From positions 44,659 through 108,658 of the forward strand of contig NMRB01002236.1 in NCBI GenBank assembly GCA_002633025.1: a stretch of DNA of 64,000 bases, given 5' to 3'. A model generated the notes under the pieces. It was not told where the DNA came from and did no database searches. It saw only the letters and a list, made by a program, of their open reading frames with translations. The position numbers were made by a program, and so were the translations under genes. Each line of letters opens with the position of its first letter. Position 1 is the first letter of the stretch. Origin of the DNA: Notospermus geniculatus (Eukaryota > Nemertea > Pilidiophora > Heteronemertea > Lineidae). This document shows positions 1 through 11,400 of this stretch, piece by piece.

Positions 1-567
1 TGATATGTTGATCACGAGATAGTGTCATTTATGAGTTCTTTTGGAAGACACAGTCAAATTCTGAGAGTTTGAGCATTCATGTATAAGAACAATAACTTCT
101 TTGTAAAGCTGCAAACGCAGTGGTCATCGGTCAGATCTGTTAGGCCTATTTCAAATATGAGGTTTAGGCCTCAACCACCAGAGGGCCACGGGGAGAAGGA
201 ACGTGTCTCTGGTGTCGAGATTATTGCCTCGTTCCAATTCAATGGGCCTACTTTTTATATGTACACATACAATAAAGCGAAAAACTGAAATAATCTTTGA
301 ACACAACATTTGGTAAAAAGCAAAATACTGCTGCTCAGTAAAATGCAATTTAAAATAAACAATGCCGTCATTGGGGGACTGCTGCCCATGTTTCCGCCAG
401 TGGCGCAGTTGTCGCATGACCACATATTTTACTACTGCTAATAACAATATCAATATACGTATATATCTGCATCACTACACGAGAAACGTTATCACGATAT
501 ATTTAAAACATGGATATATATACGTTGAGATTTAATGATTATAATAATTTAATAACTATGTATGACG
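1..567. other. Non-coding flank, nothing recognised
   Basis: AT-rich sequence with short open frames on both strands but no domain motif, splice-bounded exon or repeat arm that I recognise. It lies beyond the 3' end of the Esrp gene. Confidence 0.4.
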
Positions 568-814
568 GAGTAAGAAATAAAAGTGGAAAATATGAAGAAG
601 TGGGAAATTTTGCACTTTTGCGAGAATTTTTCAATTTCTCAAATTGGGAGAAAATATTTTCCCATTTTGAGAAAAATCAGACAAAATGGCACGTCATTTT
701 AAGAAAATTTCTCAAAATGGGAAAATTTTTCTCCCAATTTGAGAAATTGAAAAATTCACGCAAAATTACAAAATTTCCCACACTTCTTATTTTCCACTTT
801 TATTTCTTACTCCC
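568..814. repeat. Foldback MITE, GTAAGAAATAAAAGTGGAAA family
   Basis: The left arm GGAGTAAGAAATAAAAGTGG is mirrored at the right end (CCACTTTTATTTCTTACTCC), and the middle alternates TTTGAGAAAT/ATTTCTCAAA blocks. Related copies sit at 46,826-47,033 and 61,740-61,921. No coding capacity. The ORF that runs across it is an artefact of the palindrome. Confidence 0.8.
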
Positions 815-1025
815 TTGTATATATCTTTTAGAAGTATAACAGTTAAATGTATAGAACTAGGGGATATGTTACTGCCGCCACCACATATTTTACAACTGGA
901 AGACGTTGAGTTTGTTTAACTGAGGAAATGAAAAATAAATAAAGGTAAGCTATGCATCAGTCACCGTGTAGTGTAAGCGTTGAGAGATCTACTGCGAGAG
1001 ACTAGAACCAGGAACCTGGATGAGA

Positions 1026-1529
1026 CTAGACTAGTCTACGGTTAGATCCTGCCACAGAGCGGAGGGGTTGCGGAGCTTCCATGTATGAGGATGAAGACCC
1101 AGTACCACAAGTCTCAAGCAAACCGACCAAAATGTCCACCGCTGATTTTTCGTGTTGACTTCCAGCGGATGTCGTCAAAGGCCAGCATGCGCAAGACTTG
1201 ACGCGTAACGAAATGCAAAGTCTCAAGCAAAACTGACAGAGAATGCCCGCGCTGACTGTATTGTTATTCACCAGCCAGCGTGTCACGCCCACTGTCAACC
1301 GTGTGCAAGACTTAGCGCGTAACGAAAGGCGGAAGGAGAATGAAACCACACCTGCGAATCCTGCACCAGCTATCCTAACAGGCCTCGGTGCCCAGCGTCC
1401 CGCAGCCACCGCGTCTGTTGCCTTGGAAACAAGGACAAGCGCATGCAGTGGAAACAGAGACACCGCCGCCAGAGCCCCTTCCCCGGGTAGTCCTCGTTCG
1501 AATGTAACCCGCCGCCCAACTTGACCCAA
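1026..1529. other. GC-rich stretch with a ~110-bp tandem duplication and a long but unsupported ORF
   Basis: Two imperfect ~110-bp units (about 1,109-1,330) share AAGTCTCAAGCAAA and CAAGACTTGACGCGTAACGA-like blocks. A 167-codon minus-strand frame and a 93-codon plus-strand frame cover the stretch, but neither has a recognisable domain, and the repeat structure plus GC content explain the openness. I do not call a gene. Confidence 0.45.
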
Positions 1530-1728
1530 ACCGGAAGCAGATATGTAAACGCGGTGACTCGTGCTGATCTTTAAATTTCTGCGACATATCAGATTAGCAC
1601 CGACAACTGACTAGAGTTAAAATTATTTTCTATGTGAGCAGTTTCTAGAACCCGTTTGGTTCCAATGAAAATGCTTAAAGTAGCAATACCTGCGTGTACT
1701 TGGTCTGTCACAGCATTTCCTATGACTT

Positions 1729-2031
1729 CACTGAAAAACTGCTTCATCAAAATGACGAACTTAGGTTCGTTTTCTATTATCACCAAACTGAGTATCTAAA
1801 TTCGTCAAAATGACAAGTCCACGTTCGTCATTTTGACGAACATAAACACGGGTTTGTCAAGACGACAAGTCCACGTTCGTCATTTTGATGAACCCTTGTT
1901 TATGTTCGTCAAGATTCGTCAAAATGACGAACGCGGACTTGTCACTTCGACGAATTTAGATACTCAGTTTGGTGATAATGGAAAACGAACCTAAGTTGTT
2001 CGTCATTTTGACGAAGCAGAGTTTTTCAGTG
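1729..2031. repeat. Foldback MITE, TTCGTCAAAATGACGAAC family
   Basis: The ends CACTGAAAAACT and AGTTTTTCAGTG are inverted copies. Inside are runs of TCGTCATTTTGACGA-type palindromes and a mirrored ATACTCAGTTTGGTGATAAT. A second copy at 60,562-60,944 is interrupted by another element. Confidence 0.85.
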
Positions 2032-3123
2032 TTGGGACCCTTCACTAACATATTTAAAGTTCAGCACGAGCTCCCCTTTAAGAAAAGGTTGTAGGAAAGA
2101 TAGCGAAAGACCCTGCGACTGCCGTACGGCCATAACTATAGCCAGGAAGCCGTCACCAAGGTAACCAACACCAAAACCACCACCGTATTGAATTGAATCG
2201 CATTTAATTTTATTACAAAGACAATAAAATGTTTCTATGCATCATGTGAATACATCTACATCGTCATTTAGTGATATTTCACCTGTACAATTTTTGGCAA
2301 CCATCACACTATTTGTCTGGCGCCTTGTTTTACTGACAGTTTTGAATTTCGGTTGCAGAATATGCGACACTATATTTGTATCCTTGGAATTTTGGCAACC
2401 ATAACACAAGTCTGGCGCCTTATATCCTTGGAATTGTGGGAAATCAAGCCGCGTCATTTCCGCATGGAACCTGCAGTCTAAAGGCGGACGTTCTGGACTG
2501 GCAAAAGATATTATTTGTCAAATGAGTAATCATAATCACTGTTAAACAGCAAGTTCAAGTGCAGGGTAATTCCGACACCTCCGTGATACAGCCAGGTTTA
2601 AGTGGAGTGAGGGGGAGGAGGGTTGCAAATTTGCATACGTGTTAGTTATTGGATTAGGAAAAACTCCAAAATTCATAAGCCGCTGATGAATTTTTGAAAA
2701 ACCTGACTTTGCGAATTGACCAATTAATATTTGAGATTTTTCAAATCAAATGGAGTACATGTACAACAAACTCCTTTCAAACACTAATGTACAGTAACCC
2801 GTTTCACTATCTAAACGCCTTTGAAAACTCAAAAAATACATATCGTGAATCACCGTCAACGGTTTAGCATAAGTGATTCCTGTATCAAATCAAAACAAGT
2901 CACAGCATAAATGGTAAATCAAACAATTAACGCCAGATCAAATATAAACTGGCTTGAAACGCTCATAAAAAGCATGATAAAACATATTTGAATATTGCAC
3001 ATACACATACATGTTGGAACAGATGAGAGAAAAAATTATCCGTCACATGATTTTTTATCCCAACAGACTGTTACAGTGCACAATAAGACTTCCACGAGCA
3101 ACCGTATGTTACATGACGTTGTA
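2032..3123. other. Intergenic, no gene recognised
   Basis: About 1.1 kb of AT-rich sequence with an internal direct repetition of TATCCTTGGAATT near 2,379 and 2,424. No exon signature or known RNA. Confidence 0.4.
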
Positions 3124-3706
3124 CACTGGTGGACAGGAATATTAGGCCAGTTTGAAGTAAGTTACTGCCTAGAATCAGAAGAAGTTGAAATGTTTTTGCT
3201 TGAATAAAGTCTAGAACACATTTTTGATCATGTTTTAACTTTCATTTCTGCACTTCCAATGTGTGTTAATTTCAAGTGATTTAAACACATGTCTTGTTAT
3301 GACGTAACTGGTCAGACATGTTATGTAACACACGTGTATCATCAACCATGAGTAATTAAAAGCTTTATTCTTAAGAAAAAATGAAGGAAAAACGAGTACA
3401 TGTATTTCCTTGTAAATGCCTCTGATGAACAAGGGCAAGAATTGCCTTATTGTCATTAACCTCATTGCATAATTGCCACTCTGATTATGTAATTCACTGA
3501 AACTGTAGAAAGGGGAAAGAAGGACCCTTCCCACAATATATCAACACAAGTTGAGTTCATTGCAGTAATAGTAAAGTTTTCCATGAAGATGCTGACTCTT
3601 ATTATTGCATACTTGTGGATGTTTGAGTTCATTACACTCATTAACAGGCAGAAACTTACATCAAACTTCAAATTGGCCACTGTCCTAATATTTCTGTCTA
3701 CCAGTG
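3124..3706. mobile_element. Tc1/mariner-type non-autonomous element
   Basis: Terminal inverted repeats of about 30 bp beginning CACTGGTGGACAGGAATA, flanked by TA on both sides (3,122-3,123 and 3,707-3,708). The length is 583 bp with no transposase. A TA target duplication and a terminal repeat of this type are the Tc1/mariner pattern. It is the same family as 13,712-14,496 and 21,546-22,330. Confidence 0.85.
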
Positions 3707-4131
3707 TACAGTGTAGTTTTCCACAGAAAACGTTTTTTTTTTTGTTACATTTACTGAACTTTTCCAAAGTAAAAGCATTTTACTCTATAACGTTCATTCC
3801 ACACTTCTAGCTTTCATGGAATTAGGAAGGGACGAACTGATCAACTATGGAAGTTTTAACGAAGTTTTAACCAACGCATCCACGTAATCATGCATTCACA
3901 AGGAAAAGACGTTTCATTGTCGAAACTCCAGGAAAACAATGGTAATGTACATGTACTTCAGAATATACTAACATTCAAGGGTTGGCGGAAATTTAACTTA
4001 ACACATCATAAAGGCCTAGTTGCTTCTACTACAGCGCATTCCGCCGTGGTTGGCGGCGAGCGGAGCGGTTTTCACGGGCATTATGATATAATTAACACGC
4101 CATGGTATTGTTAAAGCAACGACTATATGCA

Positions 4132-4500
4132 CTACGTGACTCTTTATCCCTCCCCACCTTGATAAGACTGGTCTCCCGTCCAACTTATATATCGCCAGTG
4201 TACACCGAGGCTGGACTGATACTATGACGAAACAAAAATGACCGCCATACCTTCATCACTTAAGAAGTTCAACGTGCTGTTATAGCGTGACTAACCCTTC
4301 ATCAGGTAAAGGTAACATGCTTCAGCTCATTCTTTTATGTGTGGTAACACTCTGAATGCCTAATTGGTAACTTAGATCATTCAAATCGATAGATTTGAAC
4401 AGTCTTGTCGAGCATGCATATAGACCTTGCCTAAAGGTTAAAGGTCACGTCGGCCGTCGCGAGATACAAAACCTAATGCATCCAGTCGTGCTTTTAAAAC
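4132..4500. repeat. Dispersed ~365-bp repeat, family G (copy 1)
   Basis: Contains the blocks ACCTTGATAAGACTGGT, CTTCATCACTTAAGAAGTTC and CATTCAAATCGATAGATTTG, and ends near AAACCTAATGCATCCAG. Further copies occur at 15,610-15,975, 23,240-23,605 (plus sense), 57,765-58,115 and 62,445-62,825 (minus sense). It is not a perfect foldback. Class unknown. Confidence 0.75.
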
Positions 4501-5020
4501 ATGAACGATTTCCACAACCCTGCGAAAACCGCAACGCTCGCCGCAAACCGCGACGGAATCCGCTGTGTAGTGGTCTCCTTCAGCATTCAAATTGGATGGT
4601 CATTCAAGATCATCTCTATTATCATTCATTATGATGTAATCCATAATTTATTCATCGCTGGTTCAGAATGAAATTTCCACCAAACCTATCAAAATTTAAT
4701 CATCTGATGATATTAATGCATAATCAATTAATTTAAATGCAGCCGATTTTCTTAAATATTCAACCAGCATATATTGCAAATTTTTACAAACCAAATGAAG
4801 AATGTTTTTACATCTACACAGAGCCGCGCATCAGGGACAGTGCCCCTCTATAGTAAAGTGGACATTATTATAAATGTCCAAAATAGTGAGCTGCTTCCGA
4901 CAATTTCATAATTATTCAAAATACTCATTCAAATATTAATCATTATTTATATACAAATACATTCATGTACGGTACTACGTGATAACTGTGCACACAGTCT
5001 TGTGCTCATTTAAAATTCAA
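4501..5020. other. AT-rich intergenic sequence
   Basis: I see no gene, arm pair or RNA signature here. Confidence 0.35.
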
Positions 5021-5731
5021 CATTTTGGTTCCTGAAGCCGTCGCTAGGGCTGGAAGGCTTCGGTATTGGCTGCATTTTGTTGCTGACGTAATTTTAGGAT
5101 TCCACTTTCCCGTAAAATTTTATTCTAGCCCGGTCTAATAAAACGACGATCTTTGGGCTTTTGTTATGATCTGCAACACACACAAACATTCTCACCAAGA
5201 AACTTCTTCGGTGTTGCCATTCCGTGCGATACGGCATGTTCGATGACATTTTCCATCCACGTGGCTACGGGCATCCCCATTCTAAAAATAACCCGTGATG
5301 TAAACATGATAATCTATAAATAGATCCGCGATAGTCTCGCGCAACCAGCCCCTCGGTCATACTCCGAGGTCGTCAGACCGAGGGTCTGGCACGGAACGCA
5401 ATTCTCATTGTAGTGACCTCATTTCGATGATTCGAAATGAGGTCAGCTTTGCTGATTGGCTAGTCACTACCAATGTATTATGTATGCATGCATGAAGTGC
5501 AGTGTAGTTGTGTTCTACGTCATCAGTTGTAGGTAGATTGTCCGCCATGATGGTTTTACAACATTACAAGTCAGAGTAACCATATGGACCAGACTCTAAA
5601 ATTGGAAATTTATTGGAAATTGCAAGAGTCTGGTGGCACGAGACTAGATCCGCGACAACTTTTATGCCGCAAAGATGGCAGCCAATACCGAAGCCTTTTA
5701 GCCCTAGCGACGGCCTTGGGAACCAAAATGG
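5021..5731. repeat. Large foldback with nested inner palindrome
   Basis: The outer arms read GAAGCCGTCGCTAGGGCTGG near 5,034 and the inverted equivalent (GCCCTAGCGACGGCCTTGGG) near 5,701-5,720. An inner pair (GATCCGCGATAGTCTCGCG near 5,324 against CGAGACTAGATCCGCGAC near 5,639) sits inside it. A partial copy of the outer arm ends the window at 63,905-64,000. Confidence 0.75.
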
Positions 5732-5984
5732 AAATTCAAGTGAGATTTATTTTGGCATGATACCAACTCCAACCAATTTCACAATACAAACACCCAGGGA
5801 TACTGCGGAAGACGGGATCAAAAAATGGTATCAGTTGAGCAATTCTTCTGTTGTTAGTGTTGTGTTCAACAAATATCAAAAGATACATACATGTACGACA
5901 TTTGGTATTTCTGAAGGCTATACGTGAGCAAGGACAGGCATGTTTCAATAGTAACTACAGCAATATTAGCCACACTGACGTAAA

Positions 5985-6366
5985 TTCCCTACGCAGTTTT
6001 GTACCGCGCCCCCTTCGGTTTACCCGCTCTGCACAACTGCTTCACTTCGTAAAACTCGCCGCATTTGGTCAACAGATGGCGCTGGGAGAGTCAACCAATG
6101 AGAACGCCGAGCAACCCGTAACCAAGCTGGCCTGAGACACTTTTCATTGGCTGGAAGCGAATCATGTGATCAAGTAGCCATGGTAGCACAAGAACATCCG
6201 TTGCCAACGGGCCAAAGAGTTCTGAAAGCAGCGTGCTGATAGGCTATAAAACTCCCGCCAGGCCCTGACGCCATCTATTGACCAAAACGCGGCGACTTCT
6301 ACGAAGTGAAGCAGTTGTGGAGAGCGGGTAAACCGCAGGGGCGCGGTACACAACTGTGTAGGGAGT
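5985..6366. repeat. Foldback MITE, GTACCGCGCCCC family
   Basis: The ends CCCTACGCAGTTTTGTACCG and its inverse near 6,340-6,366 flank mirrored arms with GCAACTGCTTCACTTCG-like and GACGCCATCTATTGACC-like blocks. About 380 bp, no coding capacity. Confidence 0.8.
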
Positions 6367-7559
6367 TTACACCGACGATGACCATTTGCTAATCAAAGCA
6401 CAGTACATATTCATTATGGCTGATTCAAGTAGCGTAAATGTGGAAGCACTGGGAGATTGGTTAAAATCTTATCTAAAAATTCCTTTTGTGCATATCATTC
6501 TTCACATTCTAAAACAAAATATATACACATCATTCATCTGCATTCATGCTTAAAGTATGTACATCTAAAAGTTTGCTATGAATAACATTCAAATATAAAG
6601 TATTAAAGTATAATTATGTATATATATATATTAATCTATATCATTTATCAGTGTAGTTTAGGAATGAAATTCAGGATACTTTTGAAAATATGTCCCCTCT
6701 GTCATGAGCGAATGTAGTGAATTCTATATTCAGAAAAAATACTACAATGACCAAATATGGAAGACTAGTTAAATTCGCCACACGGCTCAAATATTCTCCC
6801 CATTAATCTTTATCATTATTGCCCAGGAATACTTACATGTAAATTCAACCTCTGACATAATCAGCCAGTGTGTTGATGTCACTGTGACGTCATTCATTCA
6901 GGATGTGACGTCACACATATGGCAGTTCATATCACAAGCGGTCAAATACCATGAACTACATAATCCCCAAGGCACGATTCGCAAAAAGCACTTTCAACAA
7001 CAGGAATGTAGCCCCACTTTGGGCAATCTGACTTGACCATCACAAATTTGCAAAGCAAAATGCACATTTAGCTATTATATCTGTCGAGTGTCAAAAATCA
7101 CAAAGTCAAATGCCATTTCACACATGGACCCTACACATACAATGATGACACATGGTTCTGATGTAAGGCACAGGAATATCAAAACTTGTATGAAAAATAA
7201 TCCTTCTTACAGCACTTGGACGTTTGTAGAATATCTGGAAGACAATGTTGCCAGGCGTTGCATGCATAGTTCCACGTGAGTGACTGAATCTTTAAAAAAT
7301 AACACACAGAGGTATGAGGTTGAAATAGCGTGTTGAGTGCCATTGCACCAGCATGCATGCGTTGATTTGTCCTGGATATGAGGTTATTGTCAAACGTGAC
7401 CGTTGTGTAAAACTTCCATCACTGTTCATATAATTACATGTACTTAATCTGGAGATACAAGTGGAGTTCATCAAGTTGGAACGAGCGCTAGACAGCCAGC
7501 AGTCCCGCACTCAATACATATTTCCCGCTTCTTATGGTCTCATGTATACATGTAGATCA
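6367..7559. other. Intergenic, no gene recognised
   Basis: About 1.2 kb with AT microsatellite-like stretches (ATATATATAT near 6,620) and three TACATGTA palindromes. No exon or RNA signature. Confidence 0.4.
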
Positions 7560-7717
7560 GGGCTGGGTTGCACAAAACTCATGTTAGCGCTAACATGATG
7601 TTAGCGCTAACATCATGTTAAATGACGTAAAATGACAATGGATTTTGACGTCATCTAACATAAAAGTTAGCGCTAACACCATGTTAGCGCTAACATGAGT
7701 TTTGTGCAACCGGCCCC
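7560..7717. repeat. Short foldback, GTTAGCGCTAAC palindromes
   Basis: The outer arms GGTTGCACAAAACTCATGTT and their inverse (GAGTTTTGTGCAACC) enclose four copies of the palindrome GTTAGCGCTAAC. A transcript of this would form an almost uninterrupted hairpin. Confidence 0.85.
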
Positions 7718-8275
7718 AGTTTCGTTAGCGCCATCTTGCCAATAACTAGGTCATTGCCATGGGAACGCCAGAAACCTGCACATGCGCAAATAGGATGTCA
7801 ACATGGAAGCGTGTTGTTTTCATGGATCGTCACTGATAAAACATCAAGTTTTTCACGATATCTGACTTGATCTTCATGATTGAGAATCGAAATAGTTACT
7901 AATCAATAGAGAAACGAGTTCGTGCCAAAAATTAAAATTTACAATGATTAATCATGATATAGATGCAAAAATACTGCGCAGCTGAAAACTCCGCGAAATT
8001 TTCATTGCTTTTAACGTTAAGAAACAATTCACATCCAGGTAGGCCTACTCCATCCCCCAGTGAGGGGCGCATGTACATGTACGAGATACTAGAAATCCCC
8101 ATGACGATGAGCTAATTTTGGCAAGATGGCTGCTAGCGCAAACTCGATCTATATAACAACTTGATTTCTTCGCCGTCAAAAATATTTCAAACCACGACGG
8201 CGTAAACATATAAAAGACTGCACTAGCACAAGATGACCAGGACAAACCAATGCATCATAAAAAGGAACTAGACTA
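7718..8275. other. Esrp 3' flank / 3' UTR side
   Basis: Lies immediately downstream (minus strand) of the Esrp stop. I find no AATAAA. The sequence is otherwise unremarkable. Confidence 0.4.
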
Positions 8276-8434
8276 TTACTGAGCAATGAGCATTTCAACA
8301 TATCTGTTACCGAATGGTTTGCGCATGCGCTCTGTAACTGCTCTTTCAGCATCGATTCTGGACGCAAATGTGATATAAGCTTCACCAGTTGGACGGCCGT
8401 CGACACCATGAGCGAGCTGTACGTCTGGATGAAT
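8276..8434 (-). CDS. Esrp: Esrp terminal exon: second half of fourth RRM-like domain and stop
   Basis: This is the last coding exon, 52 codons plus TAA at 8,278-8,276. The acceptor is a good pyrimidine tract ending in TTTTTCTAG just above 8,434. It starts in phase 0, matching the donor of the exon at 9,256. It reads [10 protein letters not shown], then [13 protein letters not shown] (an RNP1-like beta3 strand), an alpha2 helix with AERAV, and [10 protein letters not shown] before the stop. With the preceding exon this completes a fourth quasi-RRM. From memory of the family, vertebrate ESRP1/2 keep only the first half of this domain and then diverge, so this C-terminus looks ancestral. The 3' UTR must run below 8,276, but I see no clear AATAAA or ATTAAA on the minus strand in the next few hundred bases. 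Confidence 0.93.
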   Translation of the reverse strand: MHPDVQLAHGVDGRPTGEAYITFASRIDAERAVTERMRKPFGNRYVEMLIAQ

Positions 8435-11400
8435 CTAGAAAAACAAAGGAAGACACATTGAGGATCACCTAAAACATGAATCCAACCCTGACGCCGTTGA
8501 TTTTTTGCTGGTACCGGTGTAACGTTTTACAGTGTGGCTCGTGTGCCAGTGTGACATTACAATAGATTGACGGAATAAGGCGCGACTTGACAATATAGGG
8601 AGGTTTCGCAAATCTGACGAAAAACGAACAGAAGTACGAAATACAAAATTGGACTTCATTTCCATGACGTAATGTATTTCAGGAGATGGTTGGTGCCACA
8701 CATGTCGCCTGCGGCAAGAGCGTCTTTTAATAGCGTATGACGTTAGAACGTAGAGTTATGGTGTATATTAAACTTTGAAATTTATCTTTCGTTTCCATTT
8801 CGTAGATTCGAAGTGGAAAATTTCAAGATGCACCATAACTCATTCGGTCTTACATGACATGCTGAAAGACGCACTGGCATGAGAGACACCAACCATCTCC
8901 AGAATACATTAGGTCCTGGAAATGAAGTTGAATTTCGTATTTCGTACTTCGTGTTTCGTCAGATTTGCGAAACCTCACTAATGAGGGACACACAGAGAAA
9001 CAGTGAGTCTGTTTCCCAGTGTGTTCCAAACAATGAAAGTCACACAGTCAGAAAAATGGCCACACTGAAAAATTTTACACTGGCAATCGTTACACCTGCT
9101 GGTGAGAACCAGCTTCTCCTTTTGTGGCTGATACTACTCTCCTGTAGGCAATCAACTGCACGTATCCTTGAGCTCGAACCACTTCAGGTCTTTCTGGCTG
9201 GAGCCCATTAACTTAACCAATCATGTCCTTTCGGTGTTACCAAGTATGTCCTTACCTCATAAGTTCCATCAAAGAAGGCGAGAACATCTTGCTGTGTTGT
9301 CGACTGTGGAAGATCCTTCATTACCACAACAGTAGGACAGGAATGCGCATAGTAGTTACTCTGTGGTGAGACTGGAGGACTGGGGTACCAGTACAGAATG
9401 GGTTGGTTCATGTAATACGGGTGCGTGGCAGCGGGCCTCTGGGCTGCCGTGGCCGTGGGTACCGTTGCGGCTTGCGGCATGGTCGGACTAATGGCAGTGG
9501 GTGGCACCGGCGATGTTGCTGTCATGGTCGGATGAGCGATTTGGGGCTGCTGGATGCCGAGCTGCTGCATGTAGGGGTTCAGATTGGCAGTCATCTGGGG
9601 ATACGACGTCGGTACTGTCGGGATAGGAGTACCTGCTGGAACAAACAAAATCAGGCAATGGTTTTATAGATGTGTTCATCAGAAAGGGTTTTTTAAAAAC
9701 TCTTTAATTATTACCTCCAGATGTTTTCGGGCAAAACCCAAAGGGAAGGAGGGAGTTTTCGCAAAGTCCCCGAAACGCCAACGCGAACGCCAAACCCATT
9801 GTTCGATGCACCGGAGAGAGCACCGAACAAAAGGACAGATGTTAATTCGCGTTGGCGTTTCGGGGGCTTTGCGAAAACTCTATAATGTTTCAGATCTTCA
9901 GAAATCCGCTCGGGTTTTTCAGAAAACCAGTACCGGTGTAAGGGTTTTTCACGGTGATGAAGACCCTTTTCACCCGGTGGGGTAAAAGGCTTTTAAGAGT
10001 TGCATATCTCAGCTATGCCGTTGTTTTTCTGAGGACGTTTTTTGCCATAATAATGTAGTATCATTCTTTCTTTTCAAGGAAATGACTTCATTCAAGGTGC
10101 CGAACACCATGGTAGACCAGCTAAGAGAAACGTCAGGGATTTAAGGGTATGTAAATACAGTACAGGACCTTCATGTAAGCCTACTGCAGATGGCGAAAAC
10201 CAGTGAAAGTGATAATGGCAAGCATGAATAAATCTATGAGATCTTGGGGGGCGAACTTTTTTCCTAACCGATATACATGTACATGTATCCATTACGACCA
10301 ACTTTTTTTCCTAACCTATATAGCAAACGATGACCCTAATCCTAATCTTCATCCTAATCCTAATACTACTCCCAACACCAACCCTGACGCTAACCCTAAC
10401 CCTTACACTTACCTAACCATTAACCCACCATTCACTTCGTTTCGTTACGGATATACCGGTTAGGAATCTATATCGGTTAATAGGAAAAAAATCTGCAGGC
10501 GGGGGTAATGCTTACCTGGGGACAGCATCTGTCGTGGATTATGAATGATAGCCTGTTGAAGAGCCGGTTGGTGTGCAGGCAAGGCCGGCGGCGTGGGGGA
10601 TGATGACAAACCCTTGGCCAAAATCATGTTCATGTCGTCTCCAGAGCATTGGATCACCTCGATATAGCGTTTTTTGTTGCCAAGGATCATGTATTTCTTA
10701 TGTCGGTTGATGGCGGCCGACTCGGCTGCAAGTTCGGAATTCATTTGGATAAATGCTTCGCCGGAGAAGCAGCCCTGGAATTAAGAGAGAAACAAGATTC
10801 TTCATGACTGTGGAATCAAAAGAGGAGGAGCCACAAATTTGAAGGAATTTGATGAGACTGACAAGAGTGAGGTTTCGCAAATCTGACGAAACACGAAGTA
10901 CGAAATACGAAATTCAACTTCATTTCCTGGACCCAATGTATTTCTGGAGATGGTTGGTACCACAAATGTCTCTGCTGCCAGTGCGTCTTTTAGCATGTCA
11001 TGTGAAACCGAAAGAGTTATGGTCCATCTTGAATTTTTAAATTTCCACTTCGTATCTACGAAGTGGAAACGAAAGATAAATTTCAAAGTTTAATATACAT
11101 GTACACCGTAACTCTATTGTTCTAACGTCACACACTAAAAGACGCTCTTGCAGAAGGCCATATTTGTGGTACCACCAACCATTTTTTGAAATACATTACG
11201 TCATGGAATTGAAGTCCAGTTTCGTATTTCGTACTTCGTTTTTTGTCAGATTGAGAAACCTCCCTATTATCAACAGCAACGCACTAAGTCACTGTGACAT
11301 CATGTTTTGAGTGATCACGAAATAATACAATGTTCTAACCTGTTGTGTGGCTGGGGCAGGGTATCCCGGAATGACTGGAGGCGGCGCGTTGTACACCATG

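Noticed and set aside
510-839. 109-codon plus-strand frame
   Set aside because: Lies almost entirely within a foldback MITE.
1026-1529. 167-codon minus-strand open frame
   Set aside because: GC-rich, covers a tandem repeat, is open on the other strand as well, and shows no domain or splice context.
7560-7717. CRISPR-like repetition of GTTAGCGCTAAC
   Set aside because: Repeats are palindromic, unevenly spaced, enclosed in inverted arms, and the genome is eukaryotic.
9403-9985. Plus-strand frames over 9.4-10.0 kb
   Set aside because: They are antisense to the Esrp exon or run through an F-C foldback.
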